A stretch of DNA of 64,000 nt from positions 1 through 64,000 of the forward strand of contig NZ_MIJF01000046.1 of NCBI RefSeq assembly GCF_001730235.1, in the 5' to 3' direction. Of this stretch, positions 8,797 to 18,602 are shown piece after piece (the first letter of the stretch is position 1; every line of letters begins with the position of its first letter). A program made the position numbers and the translations under genes. The stretch is from Vulcanibacillus modesticaldus (GTDB lineage Bacteria > Bacillota > Bacilli > Tepidibacillales > Tepidibacillaceae). The notes under the pieces were generated by a model. The model was not told the origin of the DNA. It ran no database searches and was given only the letters and a program-made list of their open reading frames with translations.

Positions 8797-11700
8797 TTAG
8801 CAAAACTCTTTCATTGGGCAACGATAACATTGGCCTAGGTTTTGCTGAAAATCTTCTAGCGACATGGAATTGTTTATTTTAGCTAAAATGTCCTCTAAAG
8901 ATAATTCCCACTCGTTCAAACTATTTTTATTAATGTTAAATTCCTCAATATGATTATGGCGAATAAAATATAAGACCCCACTGTTTGGTATAAAACCGAA
9001 GTTTTTCATAATAGCCAAAGCGTAAGTCATTATCTGTGATTTATATTGTTCAATATTTATCTCTTTGTCAGTCTTGTAATCTACAATCGTAAATTTTCCA
9101 TCTGGATATACTTCCAGCCGGTCGATGGTACCATGTAATTTGCCGTTTTTCAATTGGAGAATAAAGTCATATTCAGTCTTTATCTCCACAGTTTGGATTC
9201 TGTTAAAGAATCTACTTTTCACAAAATTATTGAGGTACATTTTAACTTCTTCTTTGAATTCCTCTAAGTTCTTCTCACCGACCAATTCTTTTGTTAGTCC
9301 GTAATTCCAAAGCAACTTCAACAGGTATGAATCCCACATTGAAATACGGGATGGAAAAATAGTTACATATTCTAACAATTGATGGACCAAGGTACCCTTT
9401 AACATCGGAGTTAATTTCATAAGAGAAAACTCCTCACCATCGCTGTTTGCAATAGATTTATCATCGGAAAGATCATCAACATTCTTTCCCTGTAACCAAT
9501 CAATTGATTGATATAATGAAAGTCGATCGTAGTAAAAGTAGTACCTAGGACATTGTTGATAACGTTTTATTTCTGAAATAGAATACACGTTGTCTGGTGA
9601 TGTTATTTGAATAGGACTAGTATAATCTATCATATTAGAGTTAGGTTGAAAAGAGTTTAAGCTAGAAAGAGGTTCTTTAACAAACAAGTTATCCTTCTTT
9701 CCAACAATAGATTCTTCCAATTCTTTATAGTAAATAATCTTTATTTTAGCGATGTCACCATGTAAATTTTTGTACTCCCAAATTCGATCTTCAATGGATA
9801 TTCGCTGATACTGAAGAACTACGTCTAACCACTTACTCCATGTATCAGCTTGTAAAACATCTTTAACCTCAAATTTCCCCTTTGTATCTTCTATTTTACC
9901 TGAAAAAATCAATTTTTTCTCTGCTCTCGTAGCTGCAACATACAATAAACGTACAGCTTCTTCACGTTCTAATTTTTTCTCATTTTTAGCCACTAATAAC
10001 CACCTGATTGGTCCTACCCATTCTTCATCAATATGAATCCTGCAGGTTAAACCCAATTTAGCATCAAATCTAATTAATGAATCATCATTTACAGGTCTTC
10101 TAGATAAGTCAGGGACAAAAACGTAGGGGAATTCCAAGCCCTTTGATTGATGTATGGTCATCAATTTTACCGTATTTCCTGATTCTGATTCAATTGCAGC
10201 CTCTTTTTCTTGTAGATCATCTGCTAGCATCTTCTTAATTCGCTCCATAAATTCAAAAATTGAATATGGATTATCTCCCGGGAAATTTTTAGCTAACCTT
10301 ATTAATTTATCTATATTTGCAACAGCTTGTTTTCCATTTGGCAGCGCCAGAAGAATTGCTTGATAATTAGTTAGCTCGATGACTTCTTCTAATAACTCAA
10401 ATACCTTGATTCTCCCTAACTTTTGCTTTATAGACGTTATCCACCAGATAAAATGTTGCAATTTTTCTTGTTCTGCTTCGTTTACTTCTGAAATAGTTTC
10501 TCCCCATCTACTAAAAGGTTTATTCCATACTTCCTTTGTCATAATCTGATAAAGGGTATCATCAGTAATAGCAACCAAAGGAGAGCGTAGGATTCCCGCC
10601 AAGGCAATATTATTCGAAGGATCAGTTAAATATTCTAAGATATTGATTAGATCGTATATCTCTTGTTTATGGAAAAACCCTCTACCTCCAACAACATAAA
10701 AAGGTATCCCCTTTTTAAATAGTGCCTGTTCGTAGACCTTTACATTGGACATTGATCTGAAGAGGATCGCTATTTCCTTTGCTTCTATCCCTTGCTGAAG
10801 AAGCGATTTTATTCTTGTTGCCAGATATTCAGCTTCTTTTTCACGGATATTTTCTTCATCATTACTATCAAGATAAATTGGGATAAATTCCACATTATCT
10901 TGTTCCTTTGAAACCTCTCCCATAGCAATAGCTTCCTTATAATAATTAGGAGAACTAGGGTCATTGGACATGATTTGACTGAAAAAAAAGTTTACAAATT
11001 CGATTATCTTAGGATCAGAGCGGAAATTATAGCGTAATGGTGCTATTCTTCCAGCATTTTTAACAATTTCTTGTTCCATCTCCTTAAATACATATACGTC
11101 TGCTCCTCGAAAACGATAGATGGATTGTTTTGGGTCACCTACTACAAACAACTTTCCTTGCCTAATCTTCCGATTTTCATCTTCTAACAATAAAGAAATT
11201 AATTTTTTTTGAATCTGATTGTTATCTTGAAACTCATCAATCATCAAAAAAGATGTTCTGCGATGAATTATTTTTCTCACTTCTTGATTATCAGATAATA
11301 GTCTTATTGTTTTAAGCTGCAGGTCATCAAAATCTAACCCATTCATCCGTTCCTTTTCTGTCTTGAATGATGAGTCTATTAAATTAAGTACCGAGTAGAA
11401 ACTCAGCAAATATTCCCTTTCTAATTGGTGATAATCAATAGCTTTTAATTTTTCTCTGAATAAGTTAGCTTGATCATTAGCTTTTTTTCTCAGTTCCTTA
11501 ACACTAGACCCAAGGTTACCTTTAGTCAATTCACACATTTCATCAATAACACTATTTAGAGCTGAACCCGTTTCCCTAGCTTGCAATATCTGTGATTTTA
11601 AATATGGCCACTTTTCTTGAAATACTTTGAATTTCTTCCCATTACTTTCGCCATAGTATAATTCATCTCCGGAAATTATTAATTCATCCCAATCAGTTAG

Positions 11701-12345
11701 TAATTGATATGGAGAAATATTAAAACTTTCTTCAGTTAATCTTTCAAGCTCTTTAATTTCTATCCCAGAGTTAGTAATTTGATTGTATAAATTTAATAAC
11801 TGATTTACAGCACGTTTAAAACCAGCGACTTTAACCCATTGATATAAGGGAGAAATCCCCTTTAACTTCTCCGATTCTAAAATTTTCATCAGTTCTTTTT
11901 CTACTACTTCTGCTAAGATCCAGCTAGTTTCCGTACTATCTAGCACCTTAAATTCCGGATCAATATTAGCTTCAACAGGAAACTCTCTAAGAACTTTAGC
12001 ACAAAAGGAATGAATAGTAGAAATTGTCGCTCTCTCTATTTTTTGAATGTTCTCTCGCCACATCATGGCTTTATCGAGTTGATTATTCTCTAATGCTTGA
12101 TCTCTTCTTACTATCATCCCTTGTCTAACGCGTTCTTTCATTTCCCTTGCAGCCTTTTCGGTAAAAGTAATGGCCACAATTTCTTCAATAATGTTGGGAT
12201 TTGAGTCAAAATATTTTTCAATAATTTTTAAGTATCTCTCTACCAATACTCTAGTTTTACCGGAACCAGCCCCTGCGGGAACGATACAGTTAATATTTAA
12301 GGTATCTACAGCGAATTGCTGTTCATCAGTTAATGGAAAAACCAT
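8797..12345 (-). CDS. addA: AddA-type helicase-nuclease subunit with an Fe-S staple
   Basis: 1182 residues. UvrD-like helicase motifs are clear: Walker A VPAGAGSGKTRVLVERY near residue 20, AITFTEKAAREMKERVR, a Walker B segment LMIDEFQDNN, VGDPKQSIYRFRGAD, LMTIHQSKGLEFPYVFVPD and LLYVAATRAEKKL. The last 250 residues are a RecB-type nuclease domain (GTLVHQLLE, GTIDRLE, IVDYKTDK). Together with AddB it resects double-strand breaks and loads RecA. Oddly, the nuclease domain has four cysteines, Cys932 (QQCPRYYFYY) and Cys1173, Cys1176 and Cys1182 at the very end, in the pattern of an iron-sulfur staple. In B. subtilis that staple is described for AddB, not AddA. The start codon overlaps the end of addB. 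Confidence 0.93.
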   Translation of the reverse strand: MVFPLTDEQQFAVDTLNINCIVPAGAGSGKTRVLVERYLKIIEKYFDSNPNIIEEIVAITFTEKAAREMKERVRQGMIVRRDQALENNQLDKAMMWRENIQKIERATISTIHSFCAKVLREFPVEANIDPEFKVLDSTETSWILAEVVEKELMKILESEKLKGISPLYQWVKVAGFKRAVNQLLNLYNQITNSGIEIKELERLTEESFNISPYQLLTDWDELIISGDELYYGESNGKKFKVFQEKWPYLKSQILQARETGSALNSVIDEMCELTKGNLGSSVKELRKKANDQANLFREKLKAIDYHQLEREYLLSFYSVLNLIDSSFKTEKERMNGLDFDDLQLKTIRLLSDNQEVRKIIHRRTSFLMIDEFQDNNQIQKKLISLLLEDENRKIRQGKLFVVGDPKQSIYRFRGADVYVFKEMEQEIVKNAGRIAPLRYNFRSDPKIIEFVNFFFSQIMSNDPSSPNYYKEAIAMGEVSKEQDNVEFIPIYLDSNDEENIREKEAEYLATRIKSLLQQGIEAKEIAILFRSMSNVKVYEQALFKKGIPFYVVGGRGFFHKQEIYDLINILEYLTDPSNNIALAGILRSPLVAITDDTLYQIMTKEVWNKPFSRWGETISEVNEAEQEKLQHFIWWITSIKQKLGRIKVFELLEEVIELTNYQAILLALPNGKQAVANIDKLIRLAKNFPGDNPYSIFEFMERIKKMLADDLQEKEAAIESESGNTVKLMTIHQSKGLEFPYVFVPDLSRRPVNDDSLIRFDAKLGLTCRIHIDEEWVGPIRWLLVAKNEKKLEREEAVRLLYVAATRAEKKLIFSGKIEDTKGKFEVKDVLQADTWSKWLDVVLQYQRISIEDRIWEYKNLHGDIAKIKIIYYKELEESIVGKKDNLFVKEPLSSLNSFQPNSNMIDYTSPIQITSPDNVYSISEIKRYQQCPRYYFYYDRLSLYQSIDWLQGKNVDDLSDDKSIANSDGEEFSLMKLTPMLKGTLVHQLLEYVTIFPSRISMWDSYLLKLLWNYGLTKELVGEKNLEEFKEEVKMYLNNFVKSRFFNRIQTVEIKTEYDFILQLKNGKLHGTIDRLEVYPDGKFTIVDYKTDKEINIEQYKSQIMTYALAIMKNFGFIPNSGVLYFIRHNHIEEFNINKNSLNEWELSLEDILAKINNSMSLEDFQQNLGQCYRCPMKEFC

Positions 12346-15300
12346 TATTCCTCCTCCCTCATCCCTGATTTCACTCTAATTCTTTCCTCGTCTTTTCGAC
12401 AGATTTTATTGTAAGAACAGTAACTTGGACATTCTACACTCGGCAAAACAGCAAAATTCCCTTTTTCCATCTCGATTATCAATTCCTCGAGTTTTGTTTT
12501 CATACTTTCTAGCCAAATATGCCATTCTTCCTCTTTTATTTTTGAGCCTACTCGATTACTAATTCCAACTTCACCTAAATACTGCTCCCTCCATATGCCA
12601 CGATTTCGATTATCTGATAACTCGCCTTTACCATTTTTACTACCCTTAGTATAGTAGGCAGCACCAATCACCTGATCTAAATCGAAACCTAGTAAAGATT
12701 GAAGAACATATAGATAGATTAATAATTGCTGGTCATGTCCTTCCCGCACCTCTTTATTGCTTGGAGGGTTTCCAGATTTGTAATCATAAATTACAAATTG
12801 ACCTTGGTCATTAACATCTACGCGATCGATTTTTCCCCTTATTTGAATCGAACGGGAATTTAAAGTTAATACCGCCTTTTCTTTCGTCGATTCTTTATCT
12901 ACTTCCTCTCTCATTACCATCTCTTCATCATAGGATAATCCGAACGACAATTCCAGATATTTTGGATAAAAATAACTTGAACTCTTCCTTCTCCAAGTCA
13001 TTTCGTGAATAATTATTTGTCTTATTGTTTGTTTAACTCTTTGCCAATCAAGGTCACTTAAAACTTCATTAATATAACGTCCTTCTTGATTGATAAAGGT
13101 CTGCCATTCTTCCTCAGCAATATCCATTACTAATCTAAGATAATCTTGTTCAAATTTGGGATCTATTACCTCCCCAGTATCTTCACGATATTTTGCAAAA
13201 AAACGTTGTAGTACTCGATGAATCAAATCACCTTTTTCAATCGATGTTAATGAATCCTGCGGCTCATCCCACTTCGTCAATCCCAAAATATTTTCAGCAA
13301 AATAGGCAAAACGACACTTATTAGCAACATTTAGTTGGGTAGTACTCCATACTTTCTCATTGATTAGTTGTTTGATCTGTTGTAGATTGGTATCCTCTTC
13401 TAAATAGCCATCATACCTAGATTTCAAGGATTTCCATCGATCAATTTCACTTTTAACACCAATATTTATTGTTCTTATTAAACTAGGATATTTTATTTGC
13501 AAAGTTTGAAGCTTAGATGTTGCTATTTCTACTTCTTCACTATCAGTTCCATAGTTTTGGAGATCATTGTATACCTTATTTATTAATTGTGTAGAATATA
13601 CGCAACTATTCCAATCACGTGGTACAATATCTGATACTTCCAACGCCTTCACATCAATTGTTCCATTATTAAATAGTTCTAGCAACTCATCAATAAAAAA
13701 TGAACGCAATAGTTCCTGCCCATCTTCAGTCCTAGCTGAATATACCAAATACAATTTCTTTTTTGCAGCAAGAACGCACTGATAAAAATGGTATTTTTGT
13801 AGATTTTCATAATCACTAGAATAATTTAAATGAAATCCATGCTTTCTCAAATTGTATCTTTCTTTATCAGGTAGTAACCAGTCATTTTTGATAGCCTTTG
13901 GAAACTCGCCATCAACTAATCCAAGTACAAACACTACTTGAAACTCTCTACCTCTGATCTGACTTGGTTGTAAAAGATAAACTCCCTTACGTTTACCTTG
14001 AGTAAAGTCATATTCTTTTTTTTCACTTGCCAAAACTAAAGAGTTAATCCAATTCCAAAAACTCATCTTTTCCGCTTTCACCAAAAATCGATCCATTAAA
14101 ATCAATTCTCGTTTTAATTCCTGCCACACTTCATAAGCTTTGAGATCTCGAAAAGCTGACTCCTTTGTTGGATTAGCAATAAAATAAGATTTGATATTTT
14201 GGAAGACATCTAACTTTTGTTCCAACAAATCTAGTAATTCCACATAGCTTTGGTTATTTCCCTCAGATGGAATCAATTCCTTCAACTGAAACAACTGCTT
14301 CATTACCCTATCATAAGGTTTTAACGCTTCTTTTTTTTCTTCATTTTTGTTGATATATCTTAAAAATCTCTCATTCCACACATCTAGTGAAAGTGGAAAG
14401 GATAATTCCCGTAGAAGCATCATTAAACGTGAGGGATCGATTTTTCTATTAAAGTTGAAGTAGGGACTGAATATAATGTTCATCCAATCTTTCTTTATAC
14501 CTTGTAATGCTTTTACTAAACTAATCATTGATTGAACGAAAGGATTTTGGATTAAAGGTTCTTTTTTAACTAAACGAATCGGTATTCCTGATTTTGACAT
14601 TATTTGATTAATAGTCAATTGATACTTTTCTAATTGGGGCGCGATAATGGCCATCTTTTCTAGCGAAATCCCATCATTTATCACTAAAGATTTTATTTCG
14701 GCAGCAATATTTTCTATCTCTTGTTTCACACCTGATAAAGATAGAACCTTTATCGAATCCTGTCCATCAATCTTCTTTGGAAAGGTTGAAAAAAGATTCA
14801 TTTTTAAATGTGATAAGGAATTTTTTATAGGAAAAAGATCATTTTCATTGGAAGGTTTTTCTTCAATATCAAAACCTAACTTGGATAAAAAATCGATCGT
14901 ATTATATGTCCACTGATACAAATTTTTTCTTCGTTCATCAGTTGCTAGATGAATAATTACATCATAGCTATAATCCCCTAAACGGCTTAGGACTTCCATC
15001 TGTAGCGGTGAAAAATCATAAAATTGATCGGTAATGATACCTAAATATTCTTTAGCTATGAAAGCATCGCTATCTTTGGCTAAAAAAGAATGATAGGGTT
15101 CTTCATGATCTATGAAGGAGTATTTTTGTAATAGTTCTTGATAGGCTTGATAAATATGAGCTAATTCTTGGTACTTAGCCGAATTTTCTTGCCAAAGTGT
15201 CATTAACTGTTCTGAAGACACTCCTGAACGTTTCATCTCCCCAATCCAGATTTCCACCTTATGAAGCCAGCCAGTTTTCTCTCTAGAATCCGCATAATAA

Positions 15301-15623
15301 TTTAACCCTATCCCATTGTGGACTTTTTCTACAGCCCTTTTTACGAGCAGCTCTTGTTCAGACGGTGTAAGTAGCTTTTTATTCTCGTTAGACACCAACC
15401 TTCTCATCATTTGGTCAAAGGTCATGATTTCAATACGTTTCATCAATGAGTTATGTTTAGATATAATAATCTCTTTTACCTTAGGAATTAAAGAAAAACT
15501 GGGAACAAGATATATCCATTTTTTGACATCGAAATCCCCTTCTAAAGACTCAACATTTAAGCTAATGGAATTAAGACCCGTTCCCAGTGGGATATAAATA
15601 TCATGTAAAATCATTTTTTTCAT
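12345..15623 (-). CDS. addB: AddB-type nuclease subunit, no Walker A visible
   Basis: 1092 residues. The C-terminal nuclease domain has GDLIHRVLQRFF, GKIDRVD, VIYDYKSG and Cys770, Cys1065, Cys1069 and Cys1075, consistent with the AddB iron-sulfur nuclease. The N-terminal half is the inactivated helicase-like scaffold (SLSGVKQEIENIAAEI, QIRGREFQVVFVLGLVDGEFP). No GxxxxGK(S/T) is present near the N-terminus, where B. subtilis AddB keeps a P-loop; the segment reads IPLGTGLNSIS. ATP binding by this subunit is therefore doubtful, as in RexB-like relatives. It is the first gene of the addB-addA operon with GAGGAG before the ATG, and its last base is shared with the addA start. Confidence 0.9.
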   Translation of the reverse strand: MKKMILHDIYIPLGTGLNSISLNVESLEGDFDVKKWIYLVPSFSLIPKVKEIIISKHNSLMKRIEIMTFDQMMRRLVSNENKKLLTPSEQELLVKRAVEKVHNGIGLNYYADSREKTGWLHKVEIWIGEMKRSGVSSEQLMTLWQENSAKYQELAHIYQAYQELLQKYSFIDHEEPYHSFLAKDSDAFIAKEYLGIITDQFYDFSPLQMEVLSRLGDYSYDVIIHLATDERRKNLYQWTYNTIDFLSKLGFDIEEKPSNENDLFPIKNSLSHLKMNLFSTFPKKIDGQDSIKVLSLSGVKQEIENIAAEIKSLVINDGISLEKMAIIAPQLEKYQLTINQIMSKSGIPIRLVKKEPLIQNPFVQSMISLVKALQGIKKDWMNIIFSPYFNFNRKIDPSRLMMLLRELSFPLSLDVWNERFLRYINKNEEKKEALKPYDRVMKQLFQLKELIPSEGNNQSYVELLDLLEQKLDVFQNIKSYFIANPTKESAFRDLKAYEVWQELKRELILMDRFLVKAEKMSFWNWINSLVLASEKKEYDFTQGKRKGVYLLQPSQIRGREFQVVFVLGLVDGEFPKAIKNDWLLPDKERYNLRKHGFHLNYSSDYENLQKYHFYQCVLAAKKKLYLVYSARTEDGQELLRSFFIDELLELFNNGTIDVKALEVSDIVPRDWNSCVYSTQLINKVYNDLQNYGTDSEEVEIATSKLQTLQIKYPSLIRTINIGVKSEIDRWKSLKSRYDGYLEEDTNLQQIKQLINEKVWSTTQLNVANKCRFAYFAENILGLTKWDEPQDSLTSIEKGDLIHRVLQRFFAKYREDTGEVIDPKFEQDYLRLVMDIAEEEWQTFINQEGRYINEVLSDLDWQRVKQTIRQIIIHEMTWRRKSSSYFYPKYLELSFGLSYDEEMVMREEVDKESTKEKAVLTLNSRSIQIRGKIDRVDVNDQGQFVIYDYKSGNPPSNKEVREGHDQQLLIYLYVLQSLLGFDLDQVIGAAYYTKGSKNGKGELSDNRNRGIWREQYLGEVGISNRVGSKIKEEEWHIWLESMKTKLEELIIEMEKGNFAVLPSVECPSYCSYNKICRKDEERIRVKSGMREEE

Positions 15624-15722
15624 AACAACATTTCTCCTCTAACCCCTAATCGTTTACTTCTTGAATAATCAATAAAACCAAACAATCAAGATAATACTTT
15701 TCCGGTAATTATACCATTATTA

Positions 15723-16046
15723 TTAGGTATATAACATATGAAATAATGTCAAAAACCAGATAATCAACCAAGTGATTATTCGAAAAACCTTCCTTGCCAC
15801 CTTATCTTCAATACCGTGATGATCACCACTCATTAGATAAGCTACAAATAATACCAGTAACAAAATACCGGAGATTATTTTTGAATTTAATTGTTCTGAT
15901 AAATACCAATAGTAAGTGCCATGTATCAATCCTAATATCAATAAAATTGCTACAAACATCTTTTTACTACTAGTTTTGTTATTTTTAATAAATGGTCGGT
16001 CGATAATCAAATAAATAAGTAACAGAATAAACAATATAAATCCCAT
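15723..16046 (-). CDS. small membrane protein, three predicted spans
   Basis: About 107 residues starting MGFILFILLLIYLII. The ATG at 16046 is preferred because AAAGGAGAAACAG precedes it; an upstream extension to 16253 lacks any ribosome site. Three or four hydrophobic segments alternate with short basic loops, and one loop carries SGDHHGIEDKVARK. I recognise no family. It is monocistronic, between addB and a divergent pair of small genes. Confidence 0.5.
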   Translation of the reverse strand: MGFILFILLLIYLIIDRPFIKNNKTSSKKMFVAILLILGLIHGTYYWYLSEQLNSKIISGILLLVLFVAYLMSGDHHGIEDKVARKVFRIITWLIIWFLTLFHMLYT

Positions 16047-16222
16047 CGTATCTGTTTCTCCTTTTAATACAATATATTTAAAAAAACTACAAAAACTGCT
16101 ATTAATGATAATATACCGATAATTTTCAACAAAAATACCCAAAAACAGCTCTTTATGAGTGTTTATTTTTGACGAAAGTGATGATAGAATATTATTGCAA
16201 AAATTTGAAAGGGGCTTATTAA

Positions 16223-16384
16223 ATGGCTGTAAAGAGCGAGTCCTATCCAGCATATTTAAATGAATTTAGGACATTGAAATTAAAAGGCGTCATTCGTGAT
16301 GTTCATAAATTAACAACTGATGAGTTGATTATCATCAAAAAAGAAATCGAAAAACTATTGACTTATGGGGATCAGAATAGATGA
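16223..16384 (+). CDS. 53-residue protein of unknown function
   Basis: A short frame from ATG 16223 to TGA 16384 reads MAVKSESYPAYLNEFRTLKL and continues as a charged helical chain ending TYGDQNR. GAAAGGGGC lies nine bases before the start. Its stop overlaps the start of the next gene in an ATGA arrangement, so both are translated together. I know no family for it. The coupled neighbour, the good ribosome site and the shared terminator are the reasons to accept it. Confidence 0.6.
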   Translation: MAVKSESYPAYLNEFRTLKLKGVIRDVHKLTTDELIIIKKEIEKLLTYGDQNR

Positions 16385-16605
16385 ATGAAATAAATCCATT
16401 AAAGGCTCTAATTCAAATATATAAAGCATTAGATGAGTCCAAAATCCTCTTAGAGGATATTATCGACCAGATTGGTTCAGGATATGGAAAGAGACTTGAA
16501 GCTCTACCTGAGGATATTCAGGTTTTGGTGGAGAAAACACTTGAATTAACTCCCAAACAACGAAAGGCTCTGATGAGGTTTATCGAATCAATAAAATCTG
16601 ATTAA
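16381..16605 (+). CDS. small helical protein coupled to the preceding gene
   Basis: 74 residues, MNEINPLKALIQIYKALDES, then a helical chain with a TPKQRKALMRFIESIKSD tail. The tail resembles a three-helix or HTH-like element but is too short to assign. It starts inside the stop of the 53-residue gene (ATGA) and is followed by a strong terminator. The function is unknown. Two small coupled soluble helical proteins could form a complex, which is only a guess. Confidence 0.6.
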   Translation: MNEINPLKALIQIYKALDESKILLEDIIDQIGSGYGKRLEALPEDIQVLVEKTLELTPKQRKALMRFIESIKSD

Positions 16606-16637
16606 AAAAAAATTGGCGACCATTGGTCGCCTTTCTT
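16604..16637. terminator. bidirectional terminator
   Basis: GGCGACC-ATT-GGTCGCC (16615-16631) is flanked by an A run on the left and a T-rich tract on the right. It serves the plus-strand pair ending at 16605 and the convergent gene ending at 16637. Confidence 0.9.
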
Positions 16638-16921
16638 TAAGCACTCAATTTATGAACAAAAAGTTGAGAAATTAGATTAAGAGCCTCTTCTTTGTTGTTT
16701 ACATCTTTTCCAATTCGATAACTAGCTTTCTTAACAAGGGAGCCTGAATCTTCGTAAACCGAAATTTCTTCGTATGTCTCATGTTCTACAGATCCAACTA
16801 CCTCAAACTTCTCATTCAACTTATGTTTTACTTGACATACCTTCTCATAAATTACGTGAATATTCTCTGCTAAACCATCCAAACTAAACTCATGAAAATC
16901 TTGGATCTCTTTAACCAACAT
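16637..16921 (-). CDS. 94-residue soluble protein of unknown function
   Basis: It begins MLVKEIQDFHEFSLDGLAEN, with a helical first half (IYEKVCQVKHKLNEKF) and a beta-rich acidic middle (SVEHETYEEISVYED). GGGAGTG stands before the ATG. There are no membrane spans and no recognisable motif. It is monocistronic, converging on the small gene pair. The 214 bases upstream (16922-17135) hold no gene that I can support. Confidence 0.5.
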   Translation of the reverse strand: MLVKEIQDFHEFSLDGLAENIHVIYEKVCQVKHKLNEKFEVVGSVEHETYEEISVYEDSGSLVKKASYRIGKDVNNKEEALNLISQLFVHKLSA

Positions 16922-17135
16922 TTCACAACACTCCCTTAATAATCATCCCAAGGTTATTATATTACAATAGTAACCAAAAATATTGTGATAAATTTTACAA
17001 ACTTATGAACTTCTCCCGGAGTATTCTATTAGAAAATAAACAAAAAATCAATACAAAGAAGCTTTTTCTAAATGTATTGTATTTTCAGATTATTTTTATT
17101 ATTCTTGATTCAACGAGTGTTTATTGTGAATATAT

Positions 17136-18560
17136 TCACATTTCTTTATTTCTAGCCCTTTCTCGTAATTCCATACTTAAATTCTTAGGAATATATAGGA
17201 AATCGCCTTTTTTTAATAAATGTGCCAATAAGATTTTATTGTTTTGATATTTTTTATTTATTAAAGAATTTAGCACCCAATCCCCCATCTTTATTAAATC
17301 TTCTGTCTTGTACAAACAAGGTCTTGGTGGGTAAGACCTTAAGCTTCTCATAAATTTAAAAGATGGAAAAATTTTGAATGATCTGAGACTGCCATAGGTA
17401 CATATAATCTTTTTTCCTTTCCTTAATTCTGCTTCAGTTTTAAACATCAATACCTCTAAGGCCTCAGGATTCAACAATTCCTTTGGTGAAAGGACCATAA
17501 GATATTTACCTTTAGCAACGTTTAATACTTGTTCCATAATCTCCTTTTTACTTTTGACAGAAGATAAATTAAATACTCGATGTTTTAATTGATATTTATT
17601 TAAGTATGATTTTATAATTGCCATCGAAGCATCAGAAGAATGGTCATCAATAAATATTAGTTCAAAGTTTGAATAATTCTGATGAACCAGACTCTGCATA
17701 AAATATGAGAGATATTTGGCATGGTTTTGGAAGTAAATCACAATCGAGATTAATGGTAGATTGCTATTTTTATAATTCCCTTCTTTTATTGCCACCTTCC
17801 CTTTCTTATTAACGTATACTAGATAAGGCTCCTTCCATTCTTTTAAAGCTTTAGCTAGTAAATATTTGTAAATAGGTTTCCATGCATACCGATTTAAATG
17901 GGTAATGTTGTTTCCATGCTTTCTAACGTAGATCGTCTGTTTGTTTAAATAAGAGATTCGATATTTTCCAAGCAACTTTAAAATTGTAGCAATATCCTCA
18001 TATAATCTGCCATCAGATGGATAATTAGTCACCCAACCTCCAACATCTAATAATGCCTGCTTACGATAAAAACGAGGAATTGGAACAAAAAAATTCTTGA
18101 CCCAGTGGATACGATCAACAAATGGTTTTCCTTTGATTAAGTGATAGCTTGTTCCATCTTTAGTTCTCTTAACAACTTTATAATCGGAATATATTACTCC
18201 GATACTTGGATCTACTTTGTTGAGGTGTTCAACAAAATTTGAAAGTGCCCTTGGATGCAACCAATCATCACTGTCCAATTCCAAAATATAACTCCCTTTT
18301 GCTATCCTCAGTCCAAAATTGAGAATTTTTCCTTTACCCTTATTTAGATTAAATCCCTTGTAAATTATCCTCTTATCATTGTTAATCAAGGAGCGAATAT
18401 TATCATCAATTGAATCAATTGAACCATCATTTAATATTATCAATTCCCAATTTGGATATGTTTGTCCTCTAACACTTTCAATCGCCTTTTTCAAATATTT
18501 TTTATGATTATAAAAAGGTAGAAGGATAGTCACAAAGGGAGCATGATTTCTATTAAGCAT
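17136..18560 (-). CDS. two-domain family 2 glycosyltransferase, second domain degenerate
   Basis: 474 residues. Domain 1 (about 1-230) is a classic GT-A family 2 enzyme: VTILLPFYNHKKYLKKAIES, LIILNDGSIDS and LELDSDDWLHP, with the DxD metal motif. Domain 2 (about 265-470) repeats the fold (ISIVIYFQNHAKYL, FELIFIDDHSSDAS). At the place of the DxD it has MVLSPKELLNP, so it has probably lost catalysis and may bind acceptor. It is the last gene of the sulfation cluster, 42 bases after the permease gene, and probably builds the glycan that is sulfated. It resembles the CgeD-like spore surface glycosyltransferases in general architecture only. Confidence 0.82.
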   Translation of the reverse strand: MLNRNHAPFVTILLPFYNHKKYLKKAIESVRGQTYPNWELIILNDGSIDSIDDNIRSLINNDKRIIYKGFNLNKGKGKILNFGLRIAKGSYILELDSDDWLHPRALSNFVEHLNKVDPSIGVIYSDYKVVKRTKDGTSYHLIKGKPFVDRIHWVKNFFVPIPRFYRKQALLDVGGWVTNYPSDGRLYEDIATILKLLGKYRISYLNKQTIYVRKHGNNITHLNRYAWKPIYKYLLAKALKEWKEPYLVYVNKKGKVAIKEGNYKNSNLPLISIVIYFQNHAKYLSYFMQSLVHQNYSNFELIFIDDHSSDASMAIIKSYLNKYQLKHRVFNLSSVKSKKEIMEQVLNVAKGKYLMVLSPKELLNPEALEVLMFKTEAELRKGKKIICTYGSLRSFKIFPSFKFMRSLRSYPPRPCLYKTEDLIKMGDWVLNSLINKKYQNNKILLAHLLKKGDFLYIPKNLSMELRERARNKEM

Positions 18561-18602
18561 TAGAATACCTCTTTCTTACAAATAAGATTTTTATATTTAC
18601 AT

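Noticed and set aside
17005-17247. 80-codon plus-strand frame near the end of the two-domain glycosyltransferase
   Set aside because: It overlaps the 3' end of a well supported gene, has no ribosome site and no recognisable content.
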